DNA from: Bacteroidales bacterium | Lineage (GTDB): Bacteria > Bacteroidota > Bacteroidia > Bacteroidales > UBA7960 | Direction of reading: 5' to 3' | DNA: 7,230 bases | NCBI GenBank assembly: GCA_003555385.1 | Contig: PWHO01000004.1 | Span: 1-7,230 of the forward strand | Shown: one piece after another, positions 1 through 4,642 of the stretch | How the letters are laid out: each line of letters opens with the position of its first letter | How positions within the stretch are numbered: the stretch's first letter is position 1 | Notes under the pieces: generated by a model | Told to the model about the DNA's origin: nothing | Seen by the model: only the letters and a program-made list of their open reading frames with translations | The model's database searches: none | Translations under genes and position numbers: made by a program

Positions 1-115
1 CGTTCCTTTTTTTCAAGAGTTAAAACCATAACTTAATGATTATTATCGGGTTGTTTTAACTTTTTTGCGCTCATAATCATTAAGTTATGGTTTTAACTCT
101 TGTTAAAAAGGAACG
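1..115. repeat. long AT-rich inverted repeat (hairpin-forming), possibly continuing past the window edge
   Basis: The arms at 1-43 and 73-115 are reverse complements at 41 of 43 positions. The only mismatches are T-T oppositions at 12-13 versus 103-104. The loop (44-72) is 29 nt and contains GTTTTAACT at 53-61. The same 9-mer lies in the right arm at 90-98, and its complement AGTTAAAAC lies in the left arm at 18-26, so two alternative hairpins are possible. Position 1 is already paired, so the left end may lie outside the window. It sits downstream of the phospholipase-like gene and could stop its transcription, but it lacks the GC-rich stem and T-tract of an ordinary intrinsic terminator. 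A non-coding repeated element (MITE-like), a chromosome-organising palindrome or a strong structural terminator all fit. The inverted repeat itself is certain; its role is unknown. Confidence 0.9.
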
Positions 116-165
116 TGAAATTACAAAAAATTATTCAGAACTGACCCGGTCAAGGCCCAAAGAAA

Positions 166-179
166 ATACGCAAACGTAT
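166..179 (-). terminator. weak possible intrinsic terminator after the phospholipase-like gene
   Basis: On the minus strand, just past the stop codon at 189, ATACG-TTTG-CGTAT forms a 5-bp stem with a 4-nt loop, and TTTTCTTT follows. The stem is short and AT-containing, so it would be a poor terminator alone. The much longer inverted repeat further on may do the work. The rest of 116-188 shows nothing I can name. Confidence 0.25.
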
Positions 180-188
180 GCGCAAGAA

Positions 189-1196
189 TCATTTTGACGG
201 GTGTTCTGTTGTTTCTTTGATGTCACCCCATTGGGATTCCTGATTATTGATTAATCTGAGTAACCGCTGGCTGATAGATTGCCTTGTATGGGCGTCGAGG
301 TTAGGCTGACCCGCATCAACCCAGGCAGTATACCAGAAATCTCCTGTAGATTTAACGGCCTGCCGCATTTGTTGTTCAACCATATGGTCGAGGCCCTGGT
401 GGAATGCTGAAGAAAAGATGCGCGAGAAATTTTGTCCGGTTGTTTGTCCGCGCATTTCGTACACGTACATTTGATCGGAGGGTAAAACATAATGCAGGCT
501 GTCATAAACATGGTAAAGGGGCTTTACATATCCATGACTTTGTTCAATCAACTCCCAGGCCTTATCAAGGGGGCTGCTGATGTATTCAGCCCTTCCGGCA
601 AGGTAATCATAATCATGTGCATACAATTCCGGTAAACGACTTTCCCATAATGCGTGAATACCGCGTTCTGCTTTGTTCCGGCCGTTGTAATGCAGGGTTG
701 TATGGAGGGGAGTGCAGGCGTCAGCGATGTAATGCCCCAGGTGAGCAGAGTGGAGCAGTATCTGATCCAGGTCCCCCCGGCGAAATGCCGCTGTAAGGCG
801 TTTCATCATTTCATGGATATGCCATGGAAGAACCCCGTATTTTATGAGCGTATCCTGCGAATATTTATTTTTGGCCTGATCCCATTCACGGGGCATGGAT
901 TGAAAGGGGGATTCCCCAAAGTGGTCTATATCTATGTAGTGCCTGGGTGCTTCTCCTTCAATCACATGAGCTCTTCTGTCGGGATCAATGGAGCGCTCTG
1001 CCAGGAATTCAATATGTCGTTTGTAAAGGCCGATCATCTCAGGTGGAAGGGTGTACACTGCCATTCGGTTAATAAGCCGGTGTGCATGGAAGCCAAAAGC
1101 CAATCCCTGTGAAGGAAATAATGCAATCCAGATCAGCAGAAAAAGAAAAAGATATCGGGCGCGCCTGATGCGCAGGATTTTATCCGGATGGGTCAT
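189..1196 (-). CDS. secreted zinc-dependent phospholipase C / S1-P1 nuclease-superfamily enzyme
   Basis: This is a predicted exported phosphoesterase of 335 residues using a trinuclear zinc site. I place the start at 1196. The upstream extension to 1292 would overlap comB and put a poor leader before the signal peptide, while a promoter-like TATATTTG lies 35 bp before 1196. Residues 1-33 are a signal peptide: a basic stretch (RIRRAR), a long Leu/Ile/Phe core, and a probable cut after GLA. The mature protein would begin FGFHAH, with Phe at 1 and His at 6, like the Trp1/His6 ligands of P1 nuclease. Further candidate zinc ligands are D71 or D73, H86 (RHYIDIDH), H155/D159/H165 in HYIADACTPLH, and H181/E185 in HALWE. 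The final H-x3-E matches the phospholipase C branch (Glu146 in the Bacillus cereus enzyme) rather than the nuclease H-x3-D. The substrate (phospholipid or nucleic acid) cannot be decided from sequence. The protein should act in the periplasm or outside the cell. Confidence 0.82.
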   Translation of the reverse strand: MTHPDKILRIRRARYLFLFLLIWIALFPSQGLAFGFHAHRLINRMAVYTLPPEMIGLYKRHIEFLAERSIDPDRRAHVIEGEAPRHYIDIDHFGESPFQSMPREWDQAKNKYSQDTLIKYGVLPWHIHEMMKRLTAAFRRGDLDQILLHSAHLGHYIADACTPLHTTLHYNGRNKAERGIHALWESRLPELYAHDYDYLAGRAEYISSPLDKAWELIEQSHGYVKPLYHVYDSLHYVLPSDQMYVYEMRGQTTGQNFSRIFSSAFHQGLDHMVEQQMRQAVKSTGDFWYTAWVDAGQPNLDAHTRQSISQRLLRLINNQESQWGDIKETTEHPSK

Positions 1197-1230
1197 ATGA
1201 ACATGCAATATACAAGGCTGTGCAATACAG

Positions 1231-1238
1231 CAAATATA
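1231..1238 (-). promoter_or_regulatory. candidate -7 element for the phospholipase-like gene
   Basis: The minus strand reads TATATTTG, an exact match to the Bacteroidota primary sigma factor -7 consensus TAnnTTTG. It lies in the 73-bp gap after the comB stop, and transcription would begin about 28-30 nt before the ATG at 1196. The upstream -33 region has only a weak TTCTG about 17 bp away, so strength is uncertain. If active, the enzyme can be expressed independently of gcvT-comB, and the longer reading frame from 1292 could not be fully transcribed from it. Confidence 0.5.
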
Positions 1239-1269
1239 GGCACGTCTTTTATAAACAGAAAAACGGATC

Positions 1270-2022
1270 CTATGAATGGTTGTTGTCAGCAACCAGGCGG
1301 CCGGATTGATAACGGGGCACCATTTCCGTGACGTTCAGGCGGAGGCAATAGGGAATGACCTCATCCAGCCCCATTTTTTTTAACCGGTGCCTGTGAGCGG
1401 CTTTCTCAATGAATTGAACAGGGTCGGATTCAGCCTGTTGCCAGAGCTCATGACTGGCAATGGCGGAATCACACTTTGAGAAGAATCTTCCCTGGCCCCT
1501 GGAGATAATTTCCCCGGCCGCTGCTCCGGCAAATAAGGTATCTTCCAAACTGAATCGGTCTTTCCAGCCGGCACATAAAATCACAACATCCTTTTTCCGG
1601 TCAACCGCATAACTGCAAACAGCCGATAAGTTGGAGAAAGCCCCGATCAGGATTTCATTCTCCTTCTCTGCAGCAAGGCGGATGGCTCTGGTTCCATTGG
1701 TCGTGTTCATCGAAATAACCTTTCCACGAAGCTCCGGTTCCATAAAATTATAAGGAGAATTCCCGAAATCAGCACACTCAAGGGTAACACCATTGCGTTC
1801 ACCCGCGGTAATATACCCTTCTTTTTTCCAGTATTCACTTTCCCTCACAGATTCCACAGGAATAATTGCCCTGACCCCATTTTCAAAGGCTGCACATATG
1901 GCCGTGGTGGCTCTGAAAACATCCGTAACGATCACCACGGAGTTTTCCTTTTCAAATAAAGGCCATGAAACAGGGGAGAAGCAGACCTCCACTTGGTAAT
2001 CCCCCTTTTCAGAATAAATCAT
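1270..2022 (-). CDS. comB: 2-phosphosulfolactate phosphatase family protein (ComB-like)
   Basis: This 250-residue protein has the full length of the ComB family, Mg-dependent phosphatases that convert 2-phosphosulfolactate to sulfolactate (EC 3.1.3.71). Family motifs appear in order: VTDVFRATT at 32-40 (conserved Asp34, Arg37), GER at 74-76 followed by G78, FGNSP at 86-90, NTTNGTRA at 106-113, CAG at 150-152 and LED at 159-161, then a C-terminal helical tail. There is no signal peptide, so it is cytoplasmic. In methanogens the reaction belongs to coenzyme M synthesis. In bacteria, homologues are linked to sulfolactate formation or are uncharacterised, and no other sulfonate gene (ComA, ComC) is in this window. 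The start at 2022 lies 38 bp after the gcvT stop, with no promoter evident between, so it probably shares the gcvT transcript. Family assignment is firm; the physiological role in this organism is inference. Confidence 0.88.
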   Translation of the reverse strand: MIYSEKGDYQVEVCFSPVSWPLFEKENSVVIVTDVFRATTAICAAFENGVRAIIPVESVRESEYWKKEGYITAGERNGVTLECADFGNSPYNFMEPELRGKVISMNTTNGTRAIRLAAEKENEILIGAFSNLSAVCSYAVDRKKDVVILCAGWKDRFSLEDTLFAGAAAGEIISRGQGRFFSKCDSAIASHELWQQAESDPVQFIEKAAHRHRLKKMGLDEVIPYCLRLNVTEMVPRYQSGRLVADNNHS

Positions 2023-2060
2023 ATCAGATATGGGATCAATTCATTCCATCAAAACTTCAA

Positions 2061-3149
2061 TCAGGGCTTTTTATAAAAAGGTAGTTTCACCACCTGTGCT
2101 TTAAATGCTTTTCCCCTGATCTGTATATAGATTATAGTACCGGCTTTGGTATGTGGTTTATTCACATATCCCATACCAATGGGTTTTTTAAGGGTGGGTG
2201 ACATCGTGCCGGATGTGACCTTTCCAATGGATTGTCCGTTTTCATCCACAATCTGGTAATCTTTTCTGGAAATACCTTTTTCCAGCAACTCAAAACCGAC
2301 AAGCCGGCGGCTTACGCCTTCTTCTTTTTGCTTTAGAAGATTGTCGCGGTTTACGAAATCCTTGGAGAATTTTGTCACCCAGCCAAGTCCCGCTTCGATG
2401 GGGGAGGTGGTTTCATCAATATCGTTGCCGTACAGGCAAAGACCGGCTTCCAGTCTTAACGTATCCCTGGCCGCCAGCCCGATCGGTTTAATTCCGCATT
2501 CTTCTCCGGCTTCAAGCACAGCCTCATAAACTTTTAATGCGTCTTCATTGCGGACATATATTTCGCAACCATCGGACCCGGTATAACCTGTAATTGAAAC
2601 GATCACGTTTTCAACCCCGGCAAAAGGCATTTCTTTAAAGGTGAAAAAAGGCATTTCCTCCAGGTTTTCATCTGTCAGCTTTTGCATGGCTTTTAGTGCC
2701 AGCGGTCCCTGCACTGCCAGCTGGGAAATTTCACCGGAAGCATTGGTCAGCTTCGCGCCGATATCCGCATTTTGCTTATTCAGCCAGTCAAAATCCTTTT
2801 CTATATTCGACGCATTCACCACCAAAAGATATTTTTCCTCGTTAAAACGGTAAACGAGAAAATCATCCACAATACCTCCCTTGTCGTTGGGAAAACATGT
2901 GTATTGAACTTTCCCGTCATGCAACACAGAGGCATCATTGGAGCTGACCCACTGGATGAGCTCCAGTGCTTTCGGGCCTTCCACCCAGAACTCTCCCATA
3001 TGGGATACATCAAACACCCCCAGGACATTCCTGACGGTTTCATGTTCGGCGGTCACTCCCTCAAATTGAACAGGCATATAATAACCGGCAAAAGGCACCA
3101 TTTTGCCTCCCATTTGTTCATGCTTTTCCTTAAAAACAGTGGTCTTCAT
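2061..3149 (-). CDS. gcvT: aminomethyltransferase, glycine cleavage system T-protein
   Basis: GcvT takes the aminomethyl group held on the lipoyl arm of H-protein, releases ammonia and passes the one-carbon unit to tetrahydrofolate, giving 5,10-methylene-THF (EC 2.1.2.10). The 362 residues match the usual family length. Recognisable blocks are the N-terminal MVPFAGYYMPVQ (17-28), FDVSHMGE (46-53), GGIVDDFLVY (91-100, with Asp96 at the position of the folate-activating catalytic Asp), QGP (147-149), TGYTGSDGCEIY (187-198), GLAARDTLRLEAG (224-236) and a C-terminal barrel domain with TSGTMSPTLKKPIGMGYV (312-329). The frame stays open upstream to 3320, but that extension would run through the terminator at 3233-3264 and into the lipoprotein gene. 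The Met at 3149 begins the family-typical MKTTVF and is the right start. The P and H subunits are not in this window, so the genes are dispersed or lie further away. Confidence 0.96.
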   Translation of the reverse strand: MKTTVFKEKHEQMGGKMVPFAGYYMPVQFEGVTAEHETVRNVLGVFDVSHMGEFWVEGPKALELIQWVSSNDASVLHDGKVQYTCFPNDKGGIVDDFLVYRFNEEKYLLVVNASNIEKDFDWLNKQNADIGAKLTNASGEISQLAVQGPLALKAMQKLTDENLEEMPFFTFKEMPFAGVENVIVSITGYTGSDGCEIYVRNEDALKVYEAVLEAGEECGIKPIGLAARDTLRLEAGLCLYGNDIDETTSPIEAGLGWVTKFSKDFVNRDNLLKQKEEGVSRRLVGFELLEKGISRKDYQIVDENGQSIGKVTSGTMSPTLKKPIGMGYVNKPHTKAGTIIYIQIRGKAFKAQVVKLPFYKKP

Positions 3150-3199
3150 GTATACGTTTTTTAGACTTTGTATTTGGATTGAATCAATCAGCAGTTGCG

Positions 3200-3207
3200 C
3201 AAAAATA
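3200..3207 (-). promoter_or_regulatory. candidate -7 element for gcvT-comB
   Basis: The minus strand reads TATTTTTG, matching TAnnTTTG, the -7 consensus of the Bacteroidota primary sigma factor. It sits between the terminator of the preceding gene and the gcvT start, leaving a 5' leader of roughly 45 nt. No clear -33 TTG is seen. A small inverted repeat, AGGGA-GAATA-TCCCT at 3214-3228, falls just upstream in the -7/-33 spacer, where an operator could lie; this is weak. The leader seems too short for a glycine riboswitch. Confidence 0.5.
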
Positions 3208-3232
3208 AGAAAATAGGGAGAATATCCCTTAT

Positions 3233-3264
3233 AAAAAAGGGAGCAGACTTTGCTGCTCCCTTTT
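3233..3264 (-). terminator. rho-independent terminator of the receptor-lipoprotein unit
   Basis: On the minus strand GGGAGCAG and CTGCTCCC form a perfect 8-bp GC-rich stem with a 6-nt loop (CAAAGT), extended by four A-T pairs and followed by a run of six T. It begins about 30 bp after the lipoprotein stop codon at 3295. The opposite strand also has four T after the stem, so weak function both ways is possible. It separates the outer-membrane unit from gcvT. Confidence 0.93.
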
Positions 3265-3294
3265 GCATAATTAAACGTAAAAGAATTCGTGGGA

Positions 3295-4632
3295 TTACTC
3301 CCTGTCTCTCGGACCTTCAATCAGTTCAAATTGCGGTGGTTCGCCGCTGGCTGTGCATCGGTATTCTGCTTCCGGATAAGAGCGGGAAAAGTTGTCATTA
3401 AATGTTTCAAAACCAACAATATAATGCACATCAATGCCGCCAGACTGGGGTGTGGCATCGGGATAGCGGTTTTGCAACACTTTGATAAGACCCTCTTCCA
3501 CAATCCTTCTAAACATTTCATCAACTGTGGCGTCCGGGCCTTCGGTATCATAGATTGCTCCAAGTTCGGCATCAATATAGTTCCCGTCATCATCCGTTTC
3601 TATGCGCCTTGCCATCAAACGCATATCAAAGTTTGTAAAGAAGCCACTGGCCCCGTAGTAATATCCGAAATCGTCAAATTGCGGATGCGGAATAGGATCA
3701 ACTTCAGCCAGGTGTAAATAGTCACTTCTGGACATGACAAAACGGGTGGTTGGGTCAAATGCCCAGCCGATCTCCCCATATACATACTGCTCTGAAATGA
3801 CTTCTATGTAAGAAGTCCTGTGCCATTTCATCCCGTCAAAAGTGTAATGGGCGATTTCCGGACTGGTACTGCCTCCTGAAAACTCCATGTACTTCACCAC
3901 TTTCTCTGTTCCCTCAATCGCATAGGGGTAGTTGTTTTTCAACCAAACCGGTACGTACTGGTCTGCAGGATTGTCATCGGAGAAATTATTGAACCGGGCA
4001 ATGGATCCGCCAAAATGGTCATAATCTTCTTCTGTGAATTCATATCCCACAAAAGGAATATCTTCACGTCTTTCTTCCAGCACCCAATCGCTTCCGTCAA
4101 ATTCATACGTATCGATATTCAGTTGTGTATCCCCATCACGGAAATTGTAAATCAGCTTTTCGGTATCCCCTTCAGTGGCACCAGGATACTTTCTGATCAG
4201 GTAAAAAGGCAGGTTATTTTCGGGCAGGTTATTGGGGGTGAATGCATCACTGATTCCAAGCTGCTCATAATCTTCTTCAGTCAATTCATACCCAAAACCT
4301 GCATTGTACCATACCGGATCTTCGACCAGTTGATTGAAAGATACCATGGCACTGCTCCCCACATTGAGGGCGATGAAATTGCCGGAAAGAATATCCGGAA
4401 CATGGCTTGATGCAGGCTCAGCCTCTGTGAATGCCTGGTAATCGGCAACTTCGCCTCCCACACTGTTATAATCTGATGCAGTGATGGTATATTCAATTGC
4501 TTTGCTGTATGGCCGCTGCCGCTCATCCAGGTCGTCGTAGACATCCTGGTTCGGTTCACACCCGAAGGAGAAGAGCATTCCGACCATTATGCTGAATAAA
4601 GCTAAATGTCTCATATTTAATTGATTTGTCAT
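3295..4632 (-). CDS. outer-membrane or surface lipoprotein with repeated ~75-80-residue modules, function unknown
   Basis: I do not recognise a named family for this 445-residue protein. Residues 1-24 look like a lipoprotein signal peptide (MRHLALF, hydrophobic core, FSFG) ahead of Cys25; the lipobox has Ser at -3, which is unusual but tolerated. A Met at residue 7 (4614) would also work as the start. The mature chain is acidic and aromatic-rich with no membrane segment. It is modular. Copies at about 113-187 and 195-275 share GYELTEEDY / GYEFTEEDY, an Asn/Pro-rich stretch, a (Y/N)YP-A-EG motif and a closing YxFDGxxW. A diverged half copy (YTITASDY) starts near 48, and a fourth (VMSRSDY, later NRYPDA) from about 299 carries an insertion. 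It follows the TonB-dependent receptor by 10 bp and is surely co-transcribed, so it is probably the receptor's lipoprotein partner or a ligand-binding surface protein. That role is inferred from context only. Confidence 0.8.
   Translation of the reverse strand: MTNQLNMRHLALFSIMVGMLFSFGCEPNQDVYDDLDERQRPYSKAIEYTITASDYNSVGGEVADYQAFTEAEPASSHVPDILSGNFIALNVGSSAMVSFNQLVEDPVWYNAGFGYELTEEDYEQLGISDAFTPNNLPENNLPFYLIRKYPGATEGDTEKLIYNFRDGDTQLNIDTYEFDGSDWVLEERREDIPFVGYEFTEEDYDHFGGSIARFNNFSDDNPADQYVPVWLKNNYPYAIEGTEKVVKYMEFSGGSTSPEIAHYTFDGMKWHRTSYIEVISEQYVYGEIGWAFDPTTRFVMSRSDYLHLAEVDPIPHPQFDDFGYYYGASGFFTNFDMRLMARRIETDDDGNYIDAELGAIYDTEGPDATVDEMFRRIVEEGLIKVLQNRYPDATPQSGGIDVHYIVGFETFNDNFSRSYPEAEYRCTASGEPPQFELIEGPRDRE
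4050..4296 (-). repeat. boundary region of the two best-conserved internal protein repeats in the lipoprotein
   Basis: Protein repeat B (residues 113-187) begins at 4296 and ends near 4072; repeat C (195-275) begins near 4050 and runs on to about 3808. They share [G]YE[LF]TEEDY at the start, a YP-A-EG motif about 35-45 residues on, and YxFDGxxW at the end. The likeness is at protein level and is diverged at DNA level, so this is an old domain duplication rather than a recent tandem copy. Confidence 0.7.
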
Positions 4633-4642
4633 GATTTGTCAT
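4623..4642 (-). repeat. 10-bp tandem duplication duplicating the lipoprotein start codon
   Basis: On the minus strand ATGACAAATC occurs twice in immediate tandem, directly after the receptor's TAA stop (4643-4645). The second ATG, at 4632, is in frame with the lipoprotein. The first, at 4642, is in another frame and would give a 28-codon peptide ending at TGA near 4556. The duplication therefore leaves a decoy start codon abutting the stop of the upstream gene. Confidence 0.9.

Noticed and set aside
1..115. CRISPR or phage attachment site interpretation of the repeat
   Set aside because: There is a single inverted pair rather than regularly spaced direct repeats, and no cas, integrase or tRNA gene is in view.
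654..1112. 152-codon plus-strand reading frame
   Set aside because: It lies fully antisense to the phospholipase-like gene, whose motifs are clear; its translation shows no family features.
1197..1292. 32-residue N-terminal extension of the phospholipase-like gene
   Set aside because: It overlaps the comB 3' end, is cysteine-rich and unlike a leader, spans the TATATTTG promoter candidate, and would bury the signal peptide.
1277..1295. 6-bp hairpin (TGGTTG/CAACCA) at the end of comB
   Set aside because: It lies within the coding sequence and has no T-run directly after it, so it is not convincing as a terminator.
2772..3164. 130-codon plus-strand reading frame
   Set aside because: It is antisense to gcvT and has no recognisable motif.
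3150..3199. Glycine riboswitch before gcvT
   Set aside because: The leader is only about 45 nt, too short for the known aptamer, and no matching structure is seen.
3150..3320. 57-residue N-terminal extension of gcvT
   Set aside because: It runs through a strong terminator and into the lipoprotein gene, and GcvT proteins begin at the MKTTVF position.
3289..3717. 142-codon plus-strand reading frame
   Set aside because: It is antisense to the lipoprotein gene, with no promoter or motif to support it.
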